Source of the DNA: Alitta virens | Lineage: Eukaryota > Annelida > Polychaeta > Phyllodocida > Nereididae | Length of the DNA stretch: 64,000 nucleotides | Assembly (NCBI GenBank): GCA_932294295.1 | Contig: OW028584.1 | Coordinates: forward strand, 8,874,407-8,938,406 | Reading direction: 5' to 3' | In this document: piece by piece, positions 12,901 through 22,132 of the stretch | How the letters are laid out: each line of letters begins with the position of its first letter | Numbering within the stretch: position 1 is the first letter of the stretch | Translations under genes and position numbers: made by a program | Notes under the pieces: generated by a model | Database searches by the model: none | The model's input: only the letters and a program-made list of their open reading frames with translations | What the model was told of the DNA's origin: nothing

Positions 12901-15900
12901 TGTTTCAAGAATATGTAAGAAATTGTTCTCTTTTGGTGGCGATTACAAGAAACATATTGAAAACATCTTCAATGAGTTTTTAATCTTAGTTATGTTGGTG
13001 AATACTCAAAATAGAAGGGTTTCACTGCCTTTTTTTTAATTCTTTGACCATGAAAACCCACATGTAGGCACCAAATTCATATTATTATCTTTATTAGTTG
13101 ACGAGATTTGAAAAAAATAAGTATTTCTATTGGTAGCAAAAAGTCGGCGAGTCACCCGTAGAACCCCTGAACAAGCCTCCGGCTTTACTACGGGTAAAAT
13201 TAGGGACGGATAACTCGCCGGGTTCTATGGGTAACCCGCCGGCTTCCACGGGTAACCCACCGGCTTCCACGGGTAACCCACCGGCTTCCACGGGTAACCC
13301 ACCGGCTTTTACGACTTTTTGGACACTCAGGAGTTTGCCACGGATGAGCCATGTAAGCATGGCTCTTCCGGCTACCGGGCCTGGGTTTCCAGACTTGGCC
13401 ACGGGTCCCATGAGTCATGGCCAAATTTGTTATGTGCGTTTTTCATGCATTTGGATAAACGCATGGAAAATGAATGGTTTTCACCTCATTTTAATTAGGC
13501 AAAAACCATGCGTTTTCCATGCGTTTATTTTCTCATGGAAAACGCCATGTATAATCTTGCTTTCCCCAACCAATAGCATTCAACGTGTTGGTATTTATGG
13601 CATACAATGTTGGCAGATTTGCACATGTTACGTGACAAGATATCTACATTTAAATAAGCTTATTGCGGATTATGAAATAACACTAAATATTATATTTGCC
13701 CAGGTAAACAACTGTGCTTGTGATTGGAATTTCCAAGGTTTTGCGCACATTGACTTGAGAGGCACTGGATTCTCCATGACCCAAAGTGTGAGTGATAAAC
13801 AATTATATTAATGATAGTAATTTGCTCTTCTTAGACGTCTCTCTAGTCATCGCGATCCATCCAAGATAGCATGCTATTCGGGCGATATCAGAACAGTATT
13901 GGCTGAACCGACTTGGCACATTCTGGAATAGACATCATGTCACATGACATCACGTCACATGACAGCAATGGATCTGTTAACGAAATTTAACAAAATAGAA
14001 AGTAGTATAGCACAAAAAGAAATAGATAAAACATTTTGAAGACGAGATCAAATTATGGTCACTATTCAATATCTTATTCTCCTATGGCATACTGATCAGT
14101 AATTTTTGTTCCCTGATAGCATGGCAGGTCATTTTGTCCATTGCAGTTGAAATGGATCCCGTACGGTTGGCAAGGTCATATAAAAACAGACAGGAGTTGG
14201 CAGACGAACGATTACCTTCAGTTCCACTATGCCTGTGGAGGTTGCTGTGGAGGATGTAATGCCCGGGGGCTAGATTTTGTTGTGTCACCAGAGACACGTA
14301 AGTTATCCATGATACTAATGCATTTAGTTTTTTAATCTTCAACAATCTAACTTGTAAACGAGGGAGCATTAGCATTATTGGATCATTAGCTTTGTATCAC
14401 TCTTGCCTACAGCATGCAAGAAACATATTTATGCTGACAGTTACAAATTCCACAAAAAGTTGTTGTAATGATTAATATTTCAAATCCTAGTTCCAAGGAA
14501 ATGTAAGTTGAGATTTATTGCCACTCCCTTGCTTCTGGTGAAGAAAATACATATACTTTCTATTAGATGATATTTAAAAATGCATAAGCATTAAGCAGAT
14601 ATGGTATGTAATCTTATGATTAGTTCTATCCATCAAAATCAATCAAACAGAAGCAATTTGCACATTTTCTGATAAACTTAGACTCAGACTCAGAATTGCA
14701 TTTTATTCAGCAAAAAAAAAAAGTATAGACATTTCCAATAACAAGAATATTCTTTTTCAAAAAAAGAATAGATACCTGGTGTTGTGTGTAGAATGTCAGC
14801 AGCACTAATTGTGTGTGGACGATTTGGCTTTTAAGTTGCGCGTTTGTATCACGATTCTAATGGTGTGTAATTTACAGCTGTACCCCTAAAACTGTATAAA
14901 ACAGTTTTGGCAGAATTTATTATGTGAAACCGCGCTCCCTGCGCTATGCTGCTGCTGCGTTGACCCGTATATTTTCAATATACCTGGTCTGTCATAGAAC
15001 ATAGTATGGTAGTTCTATACTTGATAAAGGCCTAGGCCCAGGTATAAAAAATTATGAATCAATTAAAAAACAAAATGCCGGGAGATACCCCGATCTGGCC
15101 GCTAGAGGGGGACCACCCATTATTCATTCAGCTGACTGTGTCTAGGAGAAAAGTCAGTCGCAGGCTCGGGTTCAGAAATTTTGGCAAATATATGAATGTT
15201 TAAAGATATCAACATCATCCATTTTTACTGATAACAAATAGAAGTTTGACAGAGTTTGTCTTTTAATATTTTGAGGTATAGTATTAAATGAAACTGTATG
15301 ATATGCTATTTCTTGCGAACTCGTTGACCCATCTGTCTTGTTGAATAATTATGATGTGACTCATGACTCAATTTTGTAATAAAGTATTCCAGCAATAAAC
15401 CATGAAAAAATTTATAGCAAAATTTGAAATCATGCAGTGCACATAAATTCTTCATTATTAAATATAGGACTGGTGTCACAGTGGTGTGTGCATTATATTT
15501 AGTGTTATTTTGCAAACCTGATAGCCTTTTTCTGTAACTTTTCCAAATGACCTGGAGCACCAATATACAATATATTGTTTTAGCAATATTCAAGGATAAA
15601 TTATTAAGCTATGATGAGTTACTGGGGGTTAAGGTGTCACCCACAGTGTTACCAGCCGTGCCACAAGGAGGTCCTGGACTTTCAAGGGTCTGTATCGTAA
15701 ATTCTGCCAATCATTTATAGAAGCCAACTCCTCCTTTAATGTATTTATCTCATTATTATTAGAATCAGAATTACTTATAGTAGCATATCACAAATTCAAA
15801 GTTATTAGCTATTGAGGGAAGGTAATTCATGTAAATTATAAAGAGCGGAGGTCCCAAGATAGAACCTTGGGGCACACCACAAGTTATATTAGAATATTTA

Positions 15901-16560
15901 GAAATTACACTCAACAGATTGAGTCCTGTTGATACGATACAGACCTTGAAAGTCTAGGACCTCCTTGTGGCACAGCTGGTAACACTGAGGGTGAACACCT
16001 TAACCCCCAGTAACTCATCATAGCTGACTAACTGTTATAATAATGCACATTTTCCAAATGATTTTTATCCTGTTTCAGCGACAGCTGGGACAAAAACGAT
16101 TGCGGTGACTTGTGCAAGGATCGTCAATGGATCTGCTTATTTGATTCAATCGACGAAATCGGGTCCTCATTCCTGTTTTACTTTCGGCAATTTTTATCAG
16201 CACATTGGACCAGTGATTAGCATCTACATCCCCTGCAAGACTAGCTATGTGCAGCTTCTGGGGGAAACCTCAAGTGGGACCTGTGAACTGAGAGCTGATA
16301 AAACAGTTCTTGAAGATGGTTATTATATGACTGAGGTTCTCGAGGACAAACTAAAAACAGAAAATGGTATACATTACAGACTAATTGCTGGCACGCCCAC
16401 AGTTACCACAATTGGAAACAAATGCTCTCTGAAAACCCAGTTGAAGAATCCAAGTGTTTCTCCAGTGCATGTAATGATATCATTAACTCAGTCAAAAACA
16501 AAAAATCTGTTTATAAAGATATGTGAATCAGGCATTCGATGTAAGTGTCAGGGAACGTAG
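9738..16560 (+). CDS. GON-domain protein gene (five recognised exons)
   Basis: Exons at 9738-9985, 10167-10262, 13704-13787, 14147-14297 and 16079-16540/16560 join in compatible phases and encode a complete GON domain of about 190 residues, the module at the C terminus of ADAMTS9/ADAMTS20/GON-1 and in other secreted invertebrate proteins. Signatures seen: DGEYNLTISG, TIYCFNMSGG, TKVRVDLK, DNFAFSQTT, GFAHIDLRGTGFSM and a terminal CGGCCGGCNARGL. The usual CPYNG..C.C block in the first half is missing, so one disulphide pair may be absent. The last exon adds an unrecognised domain of about 150 residues. No signal-peptide or protease exon is visible, so the 5' end is upstream or unrecognised. The role is probably extracellular; the partner is unknown. 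The domain call is by motif recognition only. Confidence 0.75.
10167..10262 (+). other. GON gene exon B, with a GC donor
   Basis: A 96-nt, phase 0-0 exon after a long T-rich tract and TTCTAG. It encodes AMVLIQDNFAFSQTTF and following residues. The 3' side is GAG|GCAAGT, a consensus GC-AG intron donor rather than GT. Confidence 0.65.
11150..12790. repeat. Tandem array of a ~331-bp unit inside the GON gene intron
   Basis: Five diverged units are anchored by CCATGGCAAC at about 11161, 11495, 11826, 12164 and 12493. Each unit also carries runs of GGTCA half-sites such as AAGGTCAAAGGTCAAGGTCA. No coding potential is seen. Confidence 0.75.
13226..13312. repeat. 21-bp minisatellite
   Basis: The unit CGGCTTCCACGGGTAACCCAC is repeated about four times; the flanks hold degenerate copies. 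A related GC-rich sequence recurs at about 34415-34510. Confidence 0.75.
13704..13787 (+). other. GON gene exon C
   Basis: An 84-nt exon between acceptor TTTGCCCAG and donor AGT|GTGAGT, phase 0-0. It encodes VNNCACDWNFQGFAHIDL and RGTGFSMTQS, matching the C..G.F.I.L.GTG core of the GON domain. Confidence 0.75.
14147..14297 (+). other. GON gene exon D
   Basis: The acceptor is TCCATTGCAG and the donor CAC|GTAAGT. It encodes the end of the GON domain (LKWIPYGWQGHIKTDRSW, then CGGCCGGCNARGLDFVV) and finishes in phase 1. Confidence 0.75.
15097..15113 (+). promoter_or_regulatory. CTCF-like sequence motif
   Basis: TGGCCGCTAGAGGGGGA resembles the animal CTCF core (CCASYAGRKGGC). It lies in the GON gene intron. 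Motif resemblance is the only evidence. Confidence 0.25.
15306..15910 (-). mobile_element. Decayed non-LTR retrotransposon (LINE) reverse transcriptase fragment
   Basis: On the minus strand, 15895-15835 encodes the RT motif CGVPQGSILGPP and then YMNYL; a following stretch to about 15690 reads like the RT thumb region (LKEELASINDWQNL). A separate frame at 15593-15306 encodes a LINE C-terminal-like segment (LQNNTKYNAH, NYSTRQ). The spacing is shorter than in an intact element, and an inverted-repeat structure lies between. This is a non-functional remnant within the GON gene intron, antisense to that gene. Confidence 0.65.
15608..16025. repeat. Inverted-repeat element with ~90-bp arms
   Basis: The arms at about 15608-15700 and 15932-16025 are reverse complements, starting AGCTATGATGAGTTACTGGGGG and ending with its complement. 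They include a CCACAAGGAGGTCCTGGACTT segment. The centre holds LINE-derived sequence, so this may be a fold-back rearrangement or a MITE nested with the LINE. Confidence 0.65.
16079..16560 (+). other. GON gene exon E (3'-most recognised exon)
   Basis: The acceptor CTGTTTCAG precedes 16079; phase 1 continues from exon D. It encodes about 153 residues (AGTKTIAVTCARIV ... SLTQSKTKNLFIKICESG) of an unrecognised domain. The frame closes with TAG at 16558-16560, but a perfect donor (GAT|GTAAGT) at 16541 means the exon may end at 16540 and splice onward. Confidence 0.65.
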
Positions 16561-17291
16561 GCGGTACGCCAAATTTAATACAGCAAATATTATGATCAAT
16601 AATGACAGTTTTTTCTGTTGAATAAATTCAGTCACAAACTTCATATCAAGCTTAAGCGAACATTGTGCTCAAAAATTAAAAGAGACTGCGAAAAAGTTGA
16701 TAATAAGTCAGTTGTTTATAATCATTATATTGATCATATAATGCTATATTATGGAATGAATACTCTATTAGAGCAGTGATCGTGATATTGATAAGCATGC
16801 AGCAAAAACCCTTCACCTGTTATTAGAAAGATCTTCTCTCCAATACATCATCTCAAAATTCAAATGACACTTTTGTTGTTTGTATACTCCGGTTTTTACT
16901 TGAAAAACAAAGTGAGACAAATAAAATCAATCATTATTGTCTTTAATGTGTTTATTTTGGATGATATTCTTATCATTTGCCGTAAGAATTATTCAATGAC
17001 ATTTTCAAAATTAGAATCATTCTCGTGGTGGGGTAATGCACTTCAACAATCAAAAGAAATCGTTAAGTTCTGCATCATTGATGGAGAGCTACAACGTCAT
17101 GAACCAATCTTTATAGCTCATTATTGTTTGGTACATATAAAGGTCATTTTGATATTTCATATAGTGTAAGTGTTAATTTATTGAAGTGTATTGATAATCC
17201 AAACAGCTATAGCACTGCCTTAAAGATTTATTTCCCCTCCGTTTTGGAAAAAAAATAAAACATTAGCTACGAAGCTATTATCACCGAAATG
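16561..17291. other. Non-coding interval between the GON gene and the retroelement
   Basis: AT-rich. One open frame (16864-17169) is hydrophobic and unrecognised; I do not call it a gene. A downstream exon of the GON gene could hide here or beyond the retroelement. Confidence 0.4.
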
Positions 17292-17295
17292 GTAC
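17292..17295. repeat. Target-site duplication, left copy (GTAC)
   Basis: GTAC directly abuts the outer edge of the left LTR and recurs at 30746-30749 beside the right LTR. Confidence 0.75.
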
Positions 17296-17672
17296 TGTTG
17301 AATTGAAGACAAGTCAGGAAGGTAGTGTGTAGTGAAGCTTTATTCTGCTTATGACCCAGACTAGTGGGTGGTCTAGGCTTTTATATTATTCACCAGACAA
17401 AGGCCAGAGTTGGGCCTGTTGTCATGGATCTTTGAGACAAAGCCTCATAAAATCAATATGGAGCTTCTGGTCCAGTGAGACTGGCCAGTTGGTCCATTGT
17501 CCTATTACCTAAGACCAGCAGATGCAACTGCTGTGGTCTTCTGCATAATTAATCTGAATGCACAGACAAAGCAATTCCTTTGTCTGTCTATAACATATAG
17601 AAGTACATATAGATATTTGACTATAGTATATTAAAGTTAAGATATTACTAACATGATAATAATAACATGATA
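17296..17672 (-). repeat. 3' LTR of the Gypsy element
   Basis: 377 bp. In element orientation it ends TTCAACA; an AATAAA signal (17339-17344, seen as TTTATT on the plus strand) lies about 45 nt before that end. The inner flank is a weak purine tract (ACCAAGGGCA), a poor match to a classical polypurine tract. Confidence 0.9.
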
Positions 17673-18407
17673 TGCCCTTGGTGGGTTGATTAAATTAATC
17701 TTATGAATTATATGCTAAATGAATAATATGATTATGCAATGTGCATGAGAGGCCGCAGGAGTTGTAGTAAAATGATACTTTGTTGAAGTTTGATATTTTC
17801 ATACATGTGGGTAATAACAACAACAAAATCGCGATCGTTCCGGTTGAGCAAACACATCGTTTTTCGTACGTACACAGTCATGTTTACCTTGCTACGCCGC
17901 CAAAGGCATTTTCTGTGACGTCATCAATAAAAGTTTTGCCAACTTTTGGCTTATTTTTTGTCAGCCCGGATCATGACGGCGCATTGATTTCTAACTTAAG
18001 CGCCACGGCCAATCACAGAGTTTGTTAGAGCTCGTTGCCTAGCAAATGACCTAGTAATTAAATAAGCTCTGCTCTGATTGGTCGAACGTTCATTTAGTTG
18101 GCTAGCTTTATGGAAAATCACGGCAATGGACGTAGCTCCCATGGAACATTCAAAACCATAGTTCTACTGCTTGTCTTGTCTTGAATCTCATAGAACTGAT
18201 GATTAACAGTGTTCTAACGTGAGTTTCTTCAAATTTGTTGGGTAGATCTGTATTATCTTACGTTAAGAATCATTTTTGCGTAAGTAGGTCATTATAGGAT
18301 TTTGCGCATCATGGCCGCGCTGATTAATTAGGACAACATAGTTCGTCCGGTCATCTGAGAATAGCATGACAGTAGATTTTGTTTTTGGCCAATCTCTAAA
18401 CATAAAA

Positions 18408-18446
18408 GCCCTACGGGCGGCCCCTACGGGGCCGCTCCTGCGGCCT
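18408..18446. repeat. Three overlapping GC-rich perfect inverted repeats
   Basis: Within 39 bp of AT-rich surroundings lie GCCC-TAC-GGGC, then GCGGCCCC-TAC-GGGGCCGC (18417-18435), then GGCCGC-TCCT-GCGGCC. They overlap, so in RNA they would form alternative, mutually exclusive hairpins. Possible roles for an RNA structure in a retroviral 3' region are export, stability or termination; this is inference. Confidence 0.7.
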
Positions 18447-18662
18447 ATGATAAATAGATTAATTTAATAAATATGCATTGATGTTTATCATTCGCAGATG
18501 AAAATATCAGTTTAAAATTATATTGTAACATTTTGTTAATATTTTTGTGTACATAACTTTGTTATGCATTCTTTGTATTGTCACTGTTTATAGTTAACAT
18601 TCATATATGTTTATCTGTGTGACTTTAACGTCAATGTTCATAATTAACATTTATAATTTTAA

Positions 18663-18782
18663 TTTCTTCCGGTTTTCCTTCTGGTCTTTCGGTTGGTGTA
18701 TTTCATCCGGTTTTCCCCTGGTCTTCCGGTTGGTGTTTTGCATTTCTTCCGGCTGGTCCTCTGGACTTCCGGTTGGTCGTTG
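18663..18782 (-). promoter_or_regulatory. ~39-bp tandem repeat with ETS-type CCGGAAG motifs
   Basis: About three degenerate copies contain CTTCCGGTTGGT or CTTCCGGCTGGT. On the element strand these read ACCAACCGGAAG or similar, matching the ETS-family core CCGGAA(G). It may act as an enhancer upstream of the 3' LTR; this rests on motif only. Confidence 0.4.
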
Positions 18783-19447
18783 TCGTTGTTCGTCTTGATG
18801 CCATTATGCGATGGGTTTTGCGTTTTGGATCTACGTTTTATGCGGTGCGATGATTGATCCGATACTCTTCTTCACCGATGGGATGATGGATCTGTACGCT
18901 GGATGGCGATGGAGGTGCCCTGTGTCTGTGGGGCATAGCATCTGGCCTTGGATACATCAGTGTTTGGGCTACTAATGCTGAAAAACAATTCTTTAGGAAC
19001 ACATAGTAATGTTTACTACTATTTACAGTTTGACCAGTTTGTTGAAATATTAACTTGCTTTTGCAATGTTTTTGCAAAATTTTTAAGTCTATAAAATGAT
19101 TATGTTTTACTTTATAGTTATGCTGAATGTTTTTGTGACATTGGTGATTTTAACATTGTATGCTTATAGTTATAAAAGTTTGTGAAAATTTTGTACGGTA
19201 TCATTTGTTGTTTGGATGCTTCCAATAGTCTACACATTTTATCTAATCTAAGTTTGCTACTATAAAATGCTCTAAGAGGCTACATATAAAGTTAAACATA
19301 TTAAATAAAATGAGATGGAGGGAGGAATGTATGAATGAACATTGTTGCTTCGTCCTTACCAAGTAATTTTTGACAATTGCACTAATCATGGTTTAAAATT
19401 TATATATTTACTCTATATCTAAAAGTTTTACAGTGATGAGGTGTCAT

Positions 19448-22132
19448 CTATCTAGCTAAGATGACAGTGGTGGTTTTGGGTCTGGTTGCGTCTTCGGCGG
19501 TTGCGCTAGCTGTGGCGTTTGCGGCAGCGGCTCCCGATTCCTCATTAAATGAGGGCCTTATCCAACGGACTCTGGTTGGGTCCATAGCATCTGTCCCTGG
19601 GGGTATCAGAGATGCTGTCATTGGGGACTGTTCTTCCGTGGTCCTCAATCTTGAGTAGGGAAGTGGCAGTCCGCTTCTTGGGCTCGAGAGTTTGGTCCAT
19701 GAGCTTATAGCCCATGCCTGGTCTGCTTGCAAGAGTAGTACCCGGACCGTGTGAAAATCTGTTGTTAAATGGCGGCATCCGGTGTACGTATTCCAAGGCA
19801 GCTGGATTTCTGCAGGTGGGATGATCCTGTTTGTCTCCGTCGCCAATTCCAATGGAGACCAGTCCACGTATAAATATCCACACATACCTCTCCAGATTGT
19901 ATAAAAGTTCTTGACTTCTGCGTTTGCGGCTGCAGTGATAGCTTGCAGGTCATATGGGAGTGTCGTGATTTTAAGGTGTAGATATTTTGAATTAGAGTAT
20001 AAACATATGTATAATTCACTTTCTAATGATGATAGGCGTGCATTTGTCTCAACCAGGTTGTGACATGCTGGTTTCACCCTGTCGCACAAGATTAGTATTG
20101 TATTTATGATGGACAAAATGAGGGCTGTATTGATGACGATTGTGCGCCATAGTGGCGTTACGTCTGTAGAGATGATCGCTGGAGCTGGTGTATTTGTTGG
20201 GGCGTACAATTCCAGGGCTTGAGTTGTGCCCACTAAAGCTGCAGTAGCCATAATGAGTTGTTGGGCTGCATGCAGGCGTCTCCAAATGTAATAGAGAGCT
20301 GCGGCGGTGGCGATCTGTGCTACTAACATTGTTATTATAGCAACAGTTGATAAGATGGTGCCTTGGTCGCTTCCCATCCATTCAACAATATTGAATTCTG
20401 TGAGTCCATTGTCTGTCGCAGTGAATGAGTCTAAGTCCGTCGCTAGTGCGTCGTCGTCGTCTAAATTAAGCGTCGTCATTTTAATTTTGTCATGCAGTGC
20501 CTTTGGCAGGTGAAAGTTGTATTGTTCTGTGGTGTATAGAGATGCAGTGAAATTGCGTGGCATTGTGTGGTTGTATAATTTTGTGAACACTAAGAAATTC
20601 ACACTGTACTCAATGGTTGAGTTTGATGTGTGGCAATCAAGAGCGTCTGAGTGTATTTGTGTGTGGTGTGATTTGAGTGAGCATTGACACTGCAGTTTTA
20701 CAACAAACAGGCCCTTGTGTGATATTGTTGTGTTAGGTTGGCAGGACTGAGTCCATACCCTGTTAGGAGTGTATAGTAAATAGCCCCCTGAAGGTTGGGA
20801 GTAGACAAATTCTTTAGTAAGAGGAGGAGAATTTAGTATAGTGTGGGTGCAAGCATGCAGAATTCCCGAGGAAAAGCCAAAGTATAGAGCGAGAGTGCAA
20901 GAAAGTTGAGTTGTTGATTTAGGAATTATGTTCTTGATATTAATTTGGTCGTGCCGAGGAAGAGAATTCTCAGGCAACTCAAAGTATGAATCGTTATAGC
21001 GAGCTATAGCGAACCATGGCCTTGTGTTAGTGATTAGAATATAAATATCAGTATGTTGTGCAGATGGCACTGGTAGGATATCGATTCGATAGAGTGAGAA
21101 GATAGAGGAAGGAGTAGCTATTGGTATGCGTATTTTGATGTATATGTGTGTTTCATCATAAGTGGCTGTAGTGAGGTGTGTATCCCTATAGTATGGCCTA
21201 ATATCAGACTCTACATATAGGTTATGTTCTATCTTTTTGACTTTGTTATTGACATCATCAAGAATCTCACGCAAGTGATCCGGTGATAGGATGTTCGCTG
21301 TCAACCTACCTGCGATGAGTTCTGACATATCTTTAACACTAGTCAGTGTGTGCATGTGCAACTGTGTGAGTGTGTGAATGTGTAATTGGTATCGTTGCGC
21401 CCAAGCAATAAATTGTCTGGTTTTGTTGATTTGTAAAGTATTTTTGTACATTTGTTTAGCCAAAGACTCTGCAAATTGTTCGTACTTACGTATGTCGTCG
21501 ATGTTGTTGTGTATGTCAGTGATCACAGAATCCAAGGTCTGTAGGTTAGCCCGGAAGGTGTCCACTCTCTTGTTTATCCGGACCTCAAATGACTGGAGTT
21601 GCTGGACGTCATGGATCCTTTCCTTCTTTTCAGTGGCAATCATGATGGCTAATTGCTGGAGATGCGATTGCAAGATCTTTACGTCTTCCTCTGTGGCTAC
21701 ACCCATGATCTTCTTGGCTACAGTACCTAAAATGTTAAACCATGCACGTTTGGGGCGTGATGGCGTGGATCGGTGTGGTTTGGTATCCATCATGGACTTG
21801 ATGGATCTATGAGCTGAAGTGATTTCCGAGATTATCTGCGCTGTGAGGTCATAGAAGTGCTCTTCCATGTCAGTGATCAAGTCACATATGGTGTTGTTGT
21901 CCGATCCCTGTTCATCTTCGTTTGAGCATGACACTGCTGGATGAAGCAATGTAAAGTCCATGAAGTATGGCAACGCCAATGTATGGTGCCATACCATGGG
22001 CGAGACGTTGATGTCTCTCTCCTTGATGAAAACTGCTCCGACGTTGGGTCTAACGATGACTTCAGCTGGTGCTGCAGTCAAAGTTTTCAGTGATGCTAAG
22101 CAAAACACAAGTGTGATGTAAATCAGCATCAT
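19448..22132 (-). CDS. env: Envelope glycoprotein, baculovirus F / errantivirus type
   Basis: An 894-residue frame with ATG at 22132. An N-terminal hydrophobic signal peptide (about residues 1-20) precedes an ectodomain with several N-glycosylation sequons. A furin-type site RPKR at 126-129 is followed by a hydrophobic, Gly-containing stretch (AWFNILGTVAKKIMG) of the kind seen after cleavage in baculovirus F proteins and insect errantivirus Env, then a long heptad-rich helix. A transmembrane segment (TILSTVAIITMLVAQIATAA) is followed by a second hydrophobic segment (TIVINTALILSIINTILIL) and a C-terminal tail of about 200 residues ending in low-complexity Ala/Thr. The tail is long for this class. 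Env probably comes from a spliced RNA, as it lies 1.46 kb after pol. No stops or frameshifts are seen. The class call comes from overall architecture. Confidence 0.8.
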   Translation of the reverse strand: MMLIYITLVFCLASLKTLTAAPAEVIVRPNVGAVFIKERDINVSPMVWHHTLALPYFMDFTLLHPAVSCSNEDEQGSDNNTICDLITDMEEHFYDLTAQIISEITSAHRSIKSMMDTKPHRSTPSRPKRAWFNILGTVAKKIMGVATEEDVKILQSHLQQLAIMIATEKKERIHDVQQLQSFEVRINKRVDTFRANLQTLDSVITDIHNNIDDIRKYEQFAESLAKQMYKNTLQINKTRQFIAWAQRYQLHIHTLTQLHMHTLTSVKDMSELIAGRLTANILSPDHLREILDDVNNKVKKIEHNLYVESDIRPYYRDTHLTTATYDETHIYIKIRIPIATPSSIFSLYRIDILPVPSAQHTDIYILITNTRPWFAIARYNDSYFELPENSLPRHDQINIKNIIPKSTTQLSCTLALYFGFSSGILHACTHTILNSPPLTKEFVYSQPSGGYLLYTPNRVWTQSCQPNTTISHKGLFVVKLQCQCSLKSHHTQIHSDALDCHTSNSTIEYSVNFLVFTKLYNHTMPRNFTASLYTTEQYNFHLPKALHDKIKMTTLNLDDDDALATDLDSFTATDNGLTEFNIVEWMGSDQGTILSTVAIITMLVAQIATAAALYYIWRRLHAAQQLIMATAALVGTTQALELYAPTNTPAPAIISTDVTPLWRTIVINTALILSIINTILILCDRVKPACHNLVETNARLSSLESELYICLYSNSKYLHLKITTLPYDLQAITAAANAEVKNFYTIWRGMCGYLYVDWSPLELATETNRIIPPAEIQLPWNTYTGCRHLTTDFHTVRVLLLQADQAWAISSWTKLSSPRSGLPLPYSRLRTTEEQSPMTASLIPPGTDAMDPTRVRWIRPSFNEESGAAAANATASATAEDATRPKTTTVILAR

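Larger units (their letters stand above)
17673..19447 (-). other. 3' non-coding region of the Gypsy element
   Basis: 1.77 kb between the env stop and the 3' LTR, with no supportable gene. It contains a cluster of GC-rich inverted repeats (18408-18446) and a tandem repeat rich in CCGGAAG motifs (18663-18782), both listed separately. Confidence 0.6.

Noticed and set aside
13200..13811. Repetitive open frames over the 21-bp minisatellite (both strands)
   Set aside because: Periodic repeats keep frames open by chance; there are no domains, and real GON exon C explains the downstream part.
19461..21812. Plus-strand frames across env
   Set aside because: They are short shadows of the 894-codon env frame.
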